DNA of 64,000 nt from Rhodococcus sovatensis (GCF_037327425.1 NZ_CP147846.1:558001-622000), one strand, 5' to 3'. Positions 1-8,371 are shown, counted from the stretch's first letter. Made by a program: numbers and translations. Notes: generated by a model not told the origin, from the sequence alone.

Positions 1-47
1 GTGATTCACGTCTCCGTGCTTGCCAGGCTTGGAAACGTGGGGGGAAC

Positions 48-1636
48 GTGTCAACTATCAACCGCCGAACTTTTCTATCCGCAGCCGCTGCTGCTGGTGT
101 GACGGTCTCCGTCGCAGGTGTTGCGAATGCGCAACCGGGCGGACGCCGTGCACCGATCCCGCTTACCCGCGAGGACCATCGTGTGATTGTCATCGGGTCG
201 GGGTTCGGCGGAGGCGTCGCAGCGTTGCGTTGTGCTGAGGCCGGCGTTCCTGTTCTAGTTCTGGAGCGCGGGAAGCGCTGGCCGACAGGGCCGAATTCCG
301 AGACATTTCCGCGCGCAACAGCACCCGATAAACGACTCCTGTGGCATTCATCGAGCCCCAACCTTTTCGGTCGGCCTGTTCCGTTCGAGCCGTACGTCGG
401 ATTGATCGAGGCTGTTGCGGGCGAGAACATGACTGCGCTGTGCGCGGCAGGTGTGGGTGGCGGGTCCCTGGTGTATCAAGGAATGTCCCTTCAACCGACT
501 CGGTCGGTGTTCGAGGAGCACTTTCCGTCCGGGCTCGACTGGACGACGATGAATCGGGTTCACTACCCGCGGGTCGCTCGAATGCTGCAGCTGCAGCAAG
601 CGCCCGACGCCTTGGTCGACACGCCCACGTATCGCGCCGCACGGGTGTTCGCGGACAACGTACGGCGTGCGGGACTACCGGTATCGAAGATTCCGATGCC
701 GATCGACTGGAACTTCGCCTTGGACGAGACCCGAGGTGTGATGAAACCGTCGTACACCAACGGCGACGGTGCCATGGGGGTCAACAACGGCGGCAAGTAT
801 TCCGTCGACGTCACTTACATTGCGGCCGCAGAGGCGACGGGCCTGGTGACGGTGGCGGCCCAGCACAACGTCACCGATATCGAACGTGCCGCCGACGGTC
901 GCTGGGTCGTATCGGTCGACAGAATCGATTCCGACGGAACGATTCTGGAGAACAAGATACTGACCGCGAACGCACTCATCATGGCAGCAGGGAGTTTGAA
1001 CACCACCAAAATGCTGGTGCGCGCAGCCGCCAACGGGACTATTCCCGATCTACCCGAGGATGTGGGGCAAGGCTGGGGAACCAACGCCGACCGCATCTAC
1101 GTGTGGACGAGTTTCGAGCAAGAGTTCGGTGCGCCGCAAGGTGGTCCTGTCGTGTTCGGCAGCCTGAACTGGGACGACCCGCGTTCCGCGCACACAGTCA
1201 TCCAAGCGTCGCTACCTCCCGTGTCGTTCGATGCACGCAGCACCATGCTCGTGGGCTACGGAGTCAGCAACGGACGCGGGCACTTTCGCTACGATTCCGC
1301 GCGCGAGGAGGCCATGCTGCGATGGCCGGTAGATGGCGATTCGGTCATTCAAAACGGTTCGATCGATCCGACGGTTCGACGGATCGCCGGACCGGGAAGC
1401 GTTCTCACCGATACGAATGCGCTGTTCCCTCCACTTGGCATCCGCTGGGCGGTGCGAACATGGGGCCGGTCTGCGATCTCGACGGTCGTGTACATGGCCA
1501 ACGTGGGCTGTACGTGCTCGATGGAGCGTTGATGCCCGGCAACGCTGCGGCATGCAACCCATCGATGACCATCGCCGCAGTCGCCGAACGCGCGATGGAC
1601 AACATCATTGCTCACGACATCGGCACCATCCTTTGA
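48..1636 (+). pseudogene. Cholesterol-oxidase-like GMC/FAD oxidoreductase, frameshifted near the 3' end
   Basis: GTG start at 48 follows a G-rich ribosome-binding site. The N-terminus is a twin-arginine signal (NRRTFLS, then an Ala-rich stretch ending ANA), so the product is exported. An FAD-binding GSGFGGG motif lies near residue 50, followed by GAGVGGGSLVYQG typical of cholesterol oxidases. The first frame ends at 1532 in nonsense, while the expected C-terminus (WHPLGGANMGPVCD, then GLYVLDGALMPG and NPSMTIAAVAER) is in another frame and stops at 1636. The break maps to about 1425-1433 and fits loss of one base. The family oxidises 3-beta-hydroxysterols with O2. It is either a recent pseudogene or a sequencing error. 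Sterol specificity is inferred. Confidence 0.8.
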
Positions 1637-1688
1637 TATTTCGGCTACTCGAGTGTCGACGATGAAGGACAACCAGAACATGCCTCTA

Positions 1689-2573
1689 TCAGTCGACACG
1701 CCCTAGGTATTCGATCGCCTTCGCCTGTGCTCGATCGGACTCCGGATGGGTGTAGAACGCGAAATGTGTACCCCGATCCAACGTGAGCAGCTCGGAACCG
1801 GCGATGCCCGAGTGCGCTTTTGCGCTGTTCTCCGGAAGTACGTCCGAATCGGCGCTGCCCTGCACCAGCAGGGTTGGGATGCTGATCGCGTCCCAACCCG
1901 GGTCGGCGCTCTTGGCGAACTGGACCAGGTCGTTGTCCCATCCCGCCTTGCGACTACCGGCCTGCGAGGCGGTCAGCGCCATATCGAGCACGAATTGCTT
2001 CTTCGTCTCGTCGGAGTCGATGTACTTCACGTGCTCGTCGAATTCGTCGCCGCTCAGCGAGCTTTCATCGGACACTGCACCCTGGATCACCTGCAACGGC
2101 TGATGCGCGACGAGCTTCTTCATCAGCCAGTCTCCGATTCGGGTGGTTTGGAAGAGCCGCGACGACAAGTCGGGCGTCGGATTCACCCACTGCTCACTCA
2201 GGCACGCGATGGCAACCAACGCGCTCGCTCTGTCCGGATGCACTGCAACGAACCTGTATGCCGACGGACCTCCCCCCGACCACGCCAGGACGCCGACCTT
2301 GTCGATGCCGAGTTCGTCCAGCAAAGCAGCGTATAGATCAGCCTGGTCGTCAGGGGTGAGGCGGTCGCCGAGTTCGGTGCCGAGATACCCGGGGCGCGAG
2401 AGCAAGATGGCCTGGAATCGATCGGTCGGTAAGAAGCGAGACATCGCTTCGGCCGCATCGATTCCTCCGGGCGATCCGTGTAGCACCAGTACCGGCGTGC
2501 CCGTGCCACGGATTGCGTACTCGATCGGTCCGCGAGCGGTGTTCGCTACTTTCACGCCGGTCAGCTGCGCCAT
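1689..2573 (-). CDS. Alpha/beta-hydrolase
   Basis: The start at 2573 (MAQLTGVKV) is chosen over an upstream in-frame ATG because it is preceded by AAAGAGGA and the extra upstream residues are a basic, non-conserved stretch. The 294-residue protein shows the fold's landmarks: LHGSPGG oxyanion strand loop, nucleophile elbow AWSGGG, a lid-like helical middle, LVQGSADSDVLP before the acid residue, and GTHFAFYTHPE containing the catalytic histidine. No signal peptide is visible, so it is cytoplasmic. The substrate is not apparent. It points towards the cholesterol-oxidase-like gene (convergent, about 50 bp apart) and is separated from the upstream ArsR gene by a long hairpin. Confidence 0.85.
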   Translation of the reverse strand: MAQLTGVKVANTARGPIEYAIRGTGTPVLVLHGSPGGIDAAEAMSRFLPTDRFQAILLSRPGYLGTELGDRLTPDDQADLYAALLDELGIDKVGVLAWSGGGPSAYRFVAVHPDRASALVAIACLSEQWVNPTPDLSSRLFQTTRIGDWLMKKLVAHQPLQVIQGAVSDESSLSGDEFDEHVKYIDSDETKKQFVLDMALTASQAGSRKAGWDNDLVQFAKSADPGWDAISIPTLLVQGSADSDVLPENSAKAHSGIAGSELLTLDRGTHFAFYTHPESDRAQAKAIEYLGRVD

Positions 2574-2668
2574 GGGTCCTCTTTCGGCAATCGGTGGGTA
2601 GCGATCAAAACTACCGATTCTCCGTCGTCGGCGCCTCGCCCGAATCGTGTGATTACCGCTCGCCCCAG

Positions 2669-2725
2669 ACCGCTTGAAAGGTCCATCCATCCGTTTGGAG
2701 CGTATGGATGGACCTTTCAAGCGGT
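2669..2725. terminator. Perfect 22-bp inverted repeat with 13-nt loop
   Basis: Arms 2669-2690 and 2704-2725 are exactly complementary, with a loop at 2691-2703. The hairpin lies just after the ArsR gene stop (2754) and before the hydrolase start (2573) on the same strand. It lacks a clear U-run, so it may be a factor-independent terminator of the G/C hairpin type, a processing site or a protein-binding palindrome. Because the arms are palindromic, both strands encode the same spurious peptide start (MKGPSIR), which should not be annotated as a gene. Confidence 0.7.
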
Positions 2726-2753
2726 GGTGGCCGAGTGTTCGGATGGTAGCCGC

Positions 2754-3086
2754 TTACTCCCCGCTGTCCAGCCGATCGAGCATGTCGACTGCAGCTCGCG
2801 CGTACTGCCCGATCCACCGGTCCGAGATGCGCTTGATGGGTAGCGGTGCGAGGGACAGGTGACGTTCGCGACCGACTTTCCGCCCCGTCACGAGCTCTGC
2901 GCCTTCGAGCACCCGCAGGTGCTGCAACACCGTGGTTCTATCGATCTCCGAAAGCTGTGCGCACAGTTCGCCGGTCGTTCGCGGAGCCTCCCTGAGTAGG
3001 TCGAGCATGCGCCGCCGAATCGGTGACGCAAGAGCCTTGAAGACCCGGTCGTCATCGTCGTCACTATTGCGCTCACCCTCATTCAT
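2754..3086 (-). CDS. ArsR-family winged-helix regulator
   Basis: This is a 110-residue winged-helix repressor. It has the family core FKALASPIRRRMLDLL, the recognition helix around TTVLQHLRVLEGAELV, and the wing GRERHLSLAP. No cysteine metal site is visible, fitting the subgroup paired with SRPBCC proteins rather than metal sensors. The start at 3086 (MNEGERNSD) is chosen because the 5' extension is non-homologous and would overlap the divergent gene. The start codon lies within the palindrome 3081-3108, so the gene is probably autoregulated and may be translated from a leaderless mRNA, since no Shine-Dalgarno site fits between the two divergent starts. Confidence 0.9.
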   Translation of the reverse strand: MNEGERNSDDDDDRVFKALASPIRRRMLDLLREAPRTTGELCAQLSEIDRTTVLQHLRVLEGAELVTGRKVGRERHLSLAPLPIKRISDRWIGQYARAAVDMLDRLDSGE

Positions 3087-3108
3087 GTTGTAAAAATACA
3101 ACATGAAT
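3081..3108. promoter_or_regulatory. 12-4-12 palindrome spanning both divergent start codons
   Basis: Perfect 12-bp arms (ATTCATGTTGTA and its complement) flank an AAAA centre. The ATG of the ArsR gene (3086, minus) and the ATG of the SRPBCC gene (3103, plus) both lie inside the arms, only 16 bp apart. This is the obvious candidate operator for the ArsR protein and leaves room for no leader on either transcript. Confidence 0.75.
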
Positions 3109-3573
3109 GACGAATTGAAGGAACTCTCGTTCACCGTGTCGGGTCGAATCGCACGACCCATTGCCGATGTCTACGAAGCCGTCGCCGATCCGCAGCAGCT
3201 CTCCGAGTACTTCACTACAGGTGGTGCACGCGGTCGGCTCGAAACGGGCAGCGAGGTGACCTGGGATTTCGACGATTTCCCAGGAGCTTTCCCGGTGCAC
3301 GTCGTCGACGCTCAGCCGCCGAATCGTCTTGTCATCCGTTGGGACGGCGAAGCAGCAGCGTCCGAGGACGGGATGACCACGACGACGTTCGAATTCGAAT
3401 CCATCGACGATGGAGCTCGCACTTTGGTGACGATCACGGAGTCGTCATGGACGGCTACTCCTGCAGGGGCGACCAACGCCTTCGGGAACTGTCAAGGGTG
3501 GACTGGAATGCTCGTGGCACTCAAGGTCTGGGTCGAGCATGGAATCAGTTTGCGAGACGGGTTCTACAAGTAG
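3103..3573 (+). CDS. SRPBCC / AHSA1-type domain protein
   Basis: A 156-residue protein with the START-like (Bet v1) fold pattern: a conserved N-terminal strand SFTVSGRIARPIADVYEAV, the DPQQLSEYFTTG motif, central strands VTWDFDDFPGAFPVHV and NRLVIRWDG, and the C-terminal helix beginning GWTGMLVALKVWVEHG. Such proteins bind hydrophobic ligands, and the pairing with a divergent ArsR repressor is very common in actinobacteria. The ATG at 3103 sits inside the shared palindrome, so expression is probably directly controlled by the ArsR protein. The ligand is unknown. Confidence 0.88.
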   Translation: MNDELKELSFTVSGRIARPIADVYEAVADPQQLSEYFTTGGARGRLETGSEVTWDFDDFPGAFPVHVVDAQPPNRLVIRWDGEAAASEDGMTTTTFEFESIDDGARTLVTITESSWTATPAGATNAFGNCQGWTGMLVALKVWVEHGISLRDGFYK

Positions 3574-3689
3574 CCCAGACCATCCATGCGGGTTCCGGCG
3601 ACGTATGTCGACCTGTAGTCGGTAACGATTTGCGTCGGACTTGTGAACAAAGTTGTGCGTGGTGCGTCTGGTTCCTGGATACTGCTCCG

Positions 3690-4655
3690 GTGACGCTGAC
3701 GAACCGGTCCCGCCTTTCCTCGATCTCGATGGTGATACTCGCTGTCGCGACTTTGTTGTTCGCTGCACCAGGGAGTAGCGGCGCCGATCCGGCGTGGACA
3801 TACACAATGGTGGCGTTCAGCAACGACAGCGATCGCAACATGGACGTCTACCAGTCCGCGGACGCAACGAATTTCGACGCCGTCCAACTGTCGGCGTATC
3901 AGCCTCCCTCTGGCCTTGTGCGTGACCCGAGTATCTTCCGGCACACAGACGGTGACTACTACATCACCTATACAACCGGCGGCGGGGCAGAGATCGGCTT
4001 CGCGCGCAGCAGGGACCTCGTGAATTGGACGCCGATGGAGTCCTTGCCGGTTCCGTTCTGCTGCTTCTTGATGCCCGGCACCGGAGATGGGAAGGGCCCT
4101 GTGAACCCGCTGTTCTCGGGTTCGGCCGGGTTCCAGGACGGACCGACACTCTCGCCGTTCACAACCAAAGCGTGGGCGCCCGAGTGGTTCGTGGATGGCA
4201 ACAGCGTCAACGTCATTCTGTCGATGTCGACGGGTGGTGGATTCGTCCCGTACCTGATGACGGCGCTCGACCCGGGTCTCACCAGGTGGAGCATGCCTGT
4301 TCCGCTCGCAGGGATCGGCGCCGACCGAATCGACACCACAGTGGTCAAGGTCGGAGCGACCTATCACGCGTTCACCAAGAACGAGACCAAGAAAATCATC
4401 GAGCATGCGGTCGCTCCGACGCTGCTCGGACCGTACTCGTTCGTTCCGCCCGGCGATTGGGGCACGCTGCGCGAAGGCCCGGCTGTTGTCGAGTTGCCGG
4501 ATGGTGGCTGGCGGATCTACTACGACGCCTACACCGAAGGCAAGTACTTCTACTCCGATAGCAGGGACGGACTCAACACCTGGTCCGCCCCGCAAGAGCT
4601 TCCTGGCGTGTCCGGAACTGTCCGCCACGTCGGTGTCATGCGAGAGCCGGCGTAG
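3690..4655 (+). CDS. Secreted GH43-like five-bladed propeller protein
   Basis: The GTG at 3690 is selected because it starts a classical signal peptide (VTLTNRSRLSS, then VILAVATLLFAAPGSSGA). The mature part, about 290 residues, has family-43-type glycosidase features: DPSIFRHTDGDYYITYTT on an early blade, an aspartate/glutamate-bearing APEWFVDGN, and REGPAVVELPDGGWRIYYDAY, which resembles the blade carrying the catalytic acid. GH43 enzymes usually attack arabinan or xylan side chains, and here the substrate cannot be read. It stands alone, with 116 bp of noncoding DNA upstream, and its catalytic triad is not fully verified. Confidence 0.7.
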   Translation: MTLTNRSRLSSISMVILAVATLLFAAPGSSGADPAWTYTMVAFSNDSDRNMDVYQSADATNFDAVQLSAYQPPSGLVRDPSIFRHTDGDYYITYTTGGGAEIGFARSRDLVNWTPMESLPVPFCCFLMPGTGDGKGPVNPLFSGSAGFQDGPTLSPFTTKAWAPEWFVDGNSVNVILSMSTGGGFVPYLMTALDPGLTRWSMPVPLAGIGADRIDTTVVKVGATYHAFTKNETKKIIEHAVAPTLLGPYSFVPPGDWGTLREGPAVVELPDGGWRIYYDAYTEGKYFYSDSRDGLNTWSAPQELPGVSGTVRHVGVMREPA

Positions 4656-4776
4656 GTCTCGACGGCTGGAGTCTCGGCACGAGTGTCGAGCACGGCCTGG
4701 GCCGCCGTGTAGCGGGGCTACATCATCTCGACGGTCTTATTTGCGGTGCCGAATCGGCGACCACGTAGATGTCAGA

Positions 4777-4790
4777 CGGTCATTGGTCCC
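4777..4790 (-). promoter_or_regulatory. Candidate DevR/DosR box upstream of PPOX gene
   Basis: On the minus strand the site reads GGGACCAATGACCG, matching the GGGAC-N4-GNCC core of the mycobacterial DosR box. It lies about 100 bp upstream of the small ORF at 4886 and the PPOX gene. Of the noncoding 4656-4885 stretch, this is the only motif I can name. Confidence 0.4.
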
Positions 4791-4885
4791 GGTCCGGTGA
4801 GGACGAACTTCTCTATCCACGAGAACTCGGGAGAGGTGCAATGGGTCGAGCACCAATTTTCGAGGGCCCGAACAGTGGAGGTTCG

Positions 4886-4984
4886 ATGACCGCAGCACAG
4901 ACCATGACGTCTGTTTCGTGGGTACGGATCATCGACATTCACGCTCGGCTGAATGGTAAGAGAAGCCGTCGTGACCACCGTTGA
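4886..4984 (+). CDS. Small ORF (32 aa), possible leader peptide
   Basis: An ATG at 4886 is preceded at the right spacing by a good ribosome-binding site (GTGGAGG, 4875-4881), better than that of the downstream gene. It encodes MTAAQTMTSVSWVR followed by a basic tail ending RRDHR. The stop (4982-4984) lies inside the 5' end of the PPOX gene (start 4953 or 4971), an arrangement typical of translational coupling. No homologue is recognised. It may be a regulatory upstream ORF rather than a functional peptide. Confidence 0.4.
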   Translation: MTAAQTMTSVSWVRIIDIHARLNGKRSRRDHR

Positions 4985-5414
4985 TCGTCGGCGCGATCTG
5001 GGCTGCTTCGTGGTCGACTGCGCCGAGCAAGACGAACCGTCTGGGGAGGCCGAGATGGAGCGTCTGCTTCGCAATGCTGTCATTGCACGGGTGATCGGCG
5101 TCGATCACTCCGGTCCCACGATCGACTATGTGCGCTACGTCCTCGACGAAAACCGGATGTACTTCTACGTACGGGGTAGGTCTCTGCTTGCCCGGACTGC
5201 CGTCGACACGTCGATCGTCATCGAGATCGACGACGTGGGGGCACGGTCCGGCCGAGGCGCGAGCATCGTCGTCCACGGTGTTGCTCGTCCAGTGAACGGC
5301 GAAGTGCCGCCGACGGTTCTCGGCCATCTACCGGAGCCGCAGTTCCATGGCAGCCCTTCGTGCAGACTCGTCGAGGTCACACCGACCTCACTCCGGTGGC
5401 GGAGGATCCAGTGA
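4953..5414 (+). CDS. Pyridoxamine 5'-phosphate oxidase-family (FMN split-barrel) protein
   Basis: A protein of 147-153 residues with the split-barrel pattern: helix MERLLRNAVIARVIGV, strands IDYVRYVLDENRMYFYVRG, then IVIEIDDV and SIVVHGVARPV. The family binds FMN or F420 and reduces or oxidises small molecules. Similar short proteins are in mycobacterial dormancy regulons. The start could be ATG 4953 or GTG 4971, the latter having AGAGAAG just upstream, and both overlap the small ORF 4886-4984. It is the first gene of the dormancy-like block and has a candidate DevR box upstream. The substrate is unknown. Confidence 0.75.
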   Translation: MVREAVVTTVDRRRDLGCFVVDCAEQDEPSGEAEMERLLRNAVIARVIGVDHSGPTIDYVRYVLDENRMYFYVRGRSLLARTAVDTSIVIEIDDVGARSGRGASIVVHGVARPVNGEVPPTVLGHLPEPQFHGSPSCRLVEVTPTSLRWRRIQ

Positions 5415-5504
5415 CAGAGCGGACCGCCTTCGAATCGGGCTACATGCCATCTTCGAATTCCTGCACGACACTCCAGATCGACTGATGCTGACGAAAGACT
5501 CCTG

Positions 5505-6401
5505 ATGACACACTTGCCCGCACCATTTGCCATCGACGGAAGTTTCGCGGTCATCGTCGACTGTTCACCGGCCGATACAGGCCTGGTCGAGTGGGCGGCG
5601 AGACTTGCCCGTCTCGCCCACTCGAGCCTGCGGCTGATTTATCCGCTGCCGGACCCTCAGTGGAGTGCCGCGATGGCGGCGTCGATAGAAACGAACGACT
5701 ATCCCTCCCGGCTACGGCACGACGCAGAGCAGCGACTGCAGGACGTAGTCCGGTCCGTGCGCGACATCGAACCCGGCATCGAGGTCGACAGCAGGATCGT
5801 CGAATTGCCCGCATCGGAAATGGCGGCCTCTGTTTCGGCCGACTCGTCGATGCTCATCCTCGGTGCGGAGGAGTCGGGACCCGTACGCGACATCATCTTC
5901 GGTCGTTCCACGACGACCGTAGTGAAGTCGGCGACTTGTCCGACGCTGGTGTGGCGGGCCCGGAGAGACACTGAGCGGAACGAACAGAGGCCCGTCGTGG
6001 TGGGGGTGGACGGCTCGGACTCCTCGAAACGCGCGCTGGCGGCGGCATTCGACCTCGCGAACATTCTGGGAGTGGAGTTGATTGCAGTGCATGTCGGCGC
6101 AGTCAGCGAGGCCGACGAGTTGCACTACGCGACGTCAGTGGACTGGAAACATCTGCGCGAAGCAGAACGAAAGTGGCTGCAGTCCATGGTCGATGAATAC
6201 CGTTCACGCTATCCGTCCGTCGACGTTCAGGCCTTGTCGGTCGGCGCGTCTGCGGCGCGGGAACTGCGTGCGCTGTCGGGGACGGCCCAGGTGTTGGTGG
6301 TCGGCAGTCGTGGCCGCGGCCGGTTGTCCGGGGCGGTGTTGGGTTCGGTGAGCCAGAATCTCGTCCACCACGCCGAGTGCCCCGTGCTCGTTGTGCATTG
6401 A
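5505..6401 (+). CDS. Tandem-domain universal stress protein
   Basis: A 298-residue protein with two UspA domains. The N-terminal domain has VIVDCSPADTG and a degenerate ATP loop (GAEESGPVRDIIFGRS). The second starts PVVVGVDGSDSS at about residue 165 and has the canonical GSRGRGRLSGAVLGS loop for ATP, ending CPVLVVH. Tandem USPs of this kind are hallmark DosR-regulon genes in mycobacteria and probably act as ATP-sensing regulators under hypoxia or stress. It is convergent with another USP gene (6462-7346), and no box was seen in the 90 bp before it, so it may be cotranscribed with the PPOX gene. Confidence 0.92.
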   Translation: MTHLPAPFAIDGSFAVIVDCSPADTGLVEWAARLARLAHSSLRLIYPLPDPQWSAAMAASIETNDYPSRLRHDAEQRLQDVVRSVRDIEPGIEVDSRIVELPASEMAASVSADSSMLILGAEESGPVRDIIFGRSTTTVVKSATCPTLVWRARRDTERNEQRPVVVGVDGSDSSKRALAAAFDLANILGVELIAVHVGAVSEADELHYATSVDWKHLREAERKWLQSMVDEYRSRYPSVDVQALSVGASAARELRALSGTAQVLVVGSRGRGRLSGAVLGSVSQNLVHHAECPVLVVH

Positions 6402-6420
6402 GGCATTGTGCATTGAGGCG
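6391..6420. repeat. 15-bp tandem duplication over a stop codon
   Basis: TTGTGCATTGAGGC(A/G) occurs twice head to tail at 6391-6405 and 6406-6420. The first copy contains the last codons and stop of the USP gene, so the second copy is a duplicated gene end in the convergent spacer. It has no evident function. Confidence 0.8.
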
Positions 6421-6461
6421 TTTGTGAATTCGAGGCTGGTGGGTGTCGATGTCAATCAGCG

Positions 6462-7346
6462 TCAGGGAACGATGAGAAGTGGTCCACCGGCAGAGTGGAT
6501 CAGTTGTTGCACCGTGGATCTACACAGGGTTCCCCTGATCAAACCGCAACCGTGACTTCCGATCACAACGAGTTGGGCCGTCGCGGATGCCCGCCGGAGC
6601 TCTTGTTCGGGTGTCGAACCGAGGCAATGCAGGTGCACATCGACTGACGGGTGCTGTTGTGCGGCCGTCGCCGTGCGTGCGCGCAACCAATCGAGACGAT
6701 CATCTTCGAGTGCGGCCCCACTGCGTACAACGCTGCCGTGGCCGGGCGCGTCCGTGTGCATTGCCGTCAACGGGGTTGCGAGAATATCGGCAAGGTAGAA
6801 GGCGAGCGTGATTGCGCGAGAGGAAGAATCGGAATCGTCGATACCCAGCACGACGGGTCCAGCATCACTGCGAGTTTCCGACTGCCCACGCCAGACCACG
6901 ACCGGACAACTCGACTTCGCGACGATTCGCGTCGCGTGGTGCCCGAACAGCGTATCTCTGACCGGCCCGGACGTCCGACTTCCGATAACGGCCAGGTCAG
7001 CGGTGCGGGTCAGCGTGGTCAAGTACGACGTGATCGGATCGTCTGTCAGTACCGTGTCGACTGTCAGAGCTGAGTCCTTCTTGTGCACGGAGCGCATCGC
7101 AGATCTCAACAACCGTTTGCCGATCACGCGAGATCGAGGATGTCCGGACTGCATGTCTTCCAATCGGTGCCGCGGAACAGCGTGAACGATTCGAATCTTT
7201 GCACCGGTTCGATGTGCGATGTCCGTGGCCCACTCGAGTGCTCCCCACGAGTGCGGACTCCGGTCGAGTCCGACGCTGATCGTCGTGATATGTCCGCCGA
7301 CGCCAGGTGTTTCATCAGGTGCGGTGTCAGCCGTTGACGTCGTCAT
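6462..7346 (-). CDS. Tandem-domain universal stress protein
   Basis: A 294-residue double UspA protein. Domain 1 starts TTISVGLDRSPHSWGALEWA and has a degenerate loop GSRTSGPVRDTLFGHHA. Domain 2 starts PVVLGIDDSDSSSRA and carries GSHGCGLIRGTLCRST, an ATP-type loop with some unusual residues. It is divergent from the DUF1876 gene, and the 231-bp intergenic stretch carries two DevR-like boxes, so both genes are probably induced together. It is paralogous to the products of 5505-6401 and 13225-14157. Confidence 0.92.
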   Translation of the reverse strand: MTTSTADTAPDETPGVGGHITTISVGLDRSPHSWGALEWATDIAHRTGAKIRIVHAVPRHRLEDMQSGHPRSRVIGKRLLRSAMRSVHKKDSALTVDTVLTDDPITSYLTTLTRTADLAVIGSRTSGPVRDTLFGHHATRIVAKSSCPVVVWRGQSETRSDAGPVVLGIDDSDSSSRAITLAFYLADILATPLTAMHTDAPGHGSVVRSGAALEDDRLDWLRARTATAAQQHPSVDVHLHCLGSTPEQELRRASATAQLVVIGSHGCGLIRGTLCRSTVQQLIHSAGGPLLIVP

Positions 7347-7430
7347 AGGAATACCTCGCGTCGATTCGGGAGATGGAGAGTCAAATTCTGTAGCTGCCTC
7401 GAGTCAACACCGGGTATCGGCATTCGAGGT

Positions 7431-7446
7431 AGAGCCGAAGGTCCCC
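7431..7446 (-). promoter_or_regulatory. Candidate DevR/DosR box 1 in divergent promoter
   Basis: The minus strand reads GGGGACCTTCGGCTCT, a near match to the GGGAC-N4-GNCC DosR core. It lies 85 bp upstream of the USP start (7346). Confidence 0.55.
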
Positions 7447-7457
7447 GACTCACGGAC

Positions 7458-7473
7458 GTGGCGCAAAGGTCCC
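7458..7473 (-). promoter_or_regulatory. Candidate DevR/DosR box 2 in divergent promoter
   Basis: The minus strand reads GGGACCTTTGCGCCAC. It is about 12 bp from box 1 and 105 bp from the DUF1876 start (7578). Paired boxes at this distance are typical of strongly DosR-activated promoters. Nothing else is recognised in the 7347-7577 stretch. Confidence 0.55.
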
Positions 7474-7577
7474 GGGCGCCGAGGTCGAAATGCTCTGTGA
7501 CGGAACGAGAACCTGCGGTAGACCTATCTAGGAATGCTGCGTTCGAAGTTGAGGTTCGCACACGAAAGGACGAGGCA

Positions 7578-7844
7578 ATGGAACAACACCACTGGTCGGT
7601 CGAGGTGACCATCGATGAGCACGACAACAAGACCCGCGCGGTGGCACGACTTCGGACGCGGGATGACACTTGTTTGACGGGTGTGGGGCATGCTCGAAAG
7701 AGTCCCGTGGACCCGAACGTCCCCGAGATCGGCGACGAGCTTGCCACCGCGCGAGCGTTGTCGGATCTCGCGCATCGACTGCTCGAGTGCTGCTCGAAGG
7801 ACTTGGAACAGGTGGTCCACGAACCGGTCTCGATGACCTTGTAA
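7578..7844 (+). CDS. DUF1876 (Rv1738-like) dormancy protein
   Basis: The start at 7578 is chosen for the AAGGACGAGG just upstream. The 88-residue product begins MEQHHWSVEVTIDEHDNKT and contains PNVPEIGDELATARALSDLA, the hallmark of DUF1876. The mycobacterial member Rv1738 is strongly hypoxia-induced and structurally resembles ribosome-hibernation factors, so a role in silencing translation is plausible. Two DevR-like boxes lie upstream. Confidence 0.88.
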   Translation: MEQHHWSVEVTIDEHDNKTRAVARLRTRDDTCLTGVGHARKSPVDPNVPEIGDELATARALSDLAHRLLECCSKDLEQVVHEPVSMTL

Positions 7845-7893
7845 ATGGACGGGGGAGTTCTGTTCCTCGGAACCGAGATGGGAGTCGAGCACT

Positions 7894-8361
7894 GTGAAGA
7901 GCGGCCACGCAACACGCCCGACAGACTCCCCGACGTGTAGACGTCCGTGGCTCGGCTCGTTCTGCGCGGCAGCCGCCATTTGGGCATATGCAAGCTCGAT
8001 CGGCTTGGCCGTGGGTCTTGCCGGCCTCGGTCGATCCGCGGGCCTCGGCATACCTGTCCTGGCAGCCTTCGTGCTAGCGATGGTGGTGGGTACTGCGATG
8101 TCGGTTGCGGCCTACCGGGTATTGCATCCGAATCGAAAAGCAGGATCCAGCGTTCTTCTCGCCGGTGTTCTGTCGATATCGTGTGTTTCTCTCCAGTCCG
8201 TCCTTTTACGTGAGTTCAGTTGGCTACAGCTGGCCTTCTGGTCGATCGGGCTGGTCACGATCTGGGCCGGACGCAAGCTGCTCGTCGACGTCGAATTCAT
8301 ATGCACGCCTCCAGATACTCAGTTCAGGAATGAGTTGCCGGTGACCGCCGTCGAAAGCTAG
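7894..8361 (+). CDS. Four-helix membrane protein, unknown function
   Basis: GTG at 7894 is preceded by GGGAG at about 9 nt. The 155-residue product has four predicted membrane segments, at about residues 22-45, 50-73, 83-104 and 110-127, and a short acidic C-terminus. It contains no motif I recognise. It follows the DUF1876 gene by 49 bp on the same strand and may be cotranscribed as part of the dormancy block. It ends 10 bp before the stranded 3' fragment of devS on the opposite strand. Confidence 0.65.
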   Translation: MKSGHATRPTDSPTCRRPWLGSFCAAAAIWAYASSIGLAVGLAGLGRSAGLGIPVLAAFVLAMVVGTAMSVAAYRVLHPNRKAGSSVLLAGVLSISCVSLQSVLLREFSWLQLAFWSIGLVTIWAGRKLLVDVEFICTPPDTQFRNELPVTAVES

Positions 8362-8371
8362 TCGATGCCCG

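Noticed and set aside
2674..2862. Plus-strand ORF beginning MKGPSIR
   Set aside because: It arises from the perfect inverted repeat, and the same peptide start appears on the other strand. No ribosome-binding site or homology is visible.
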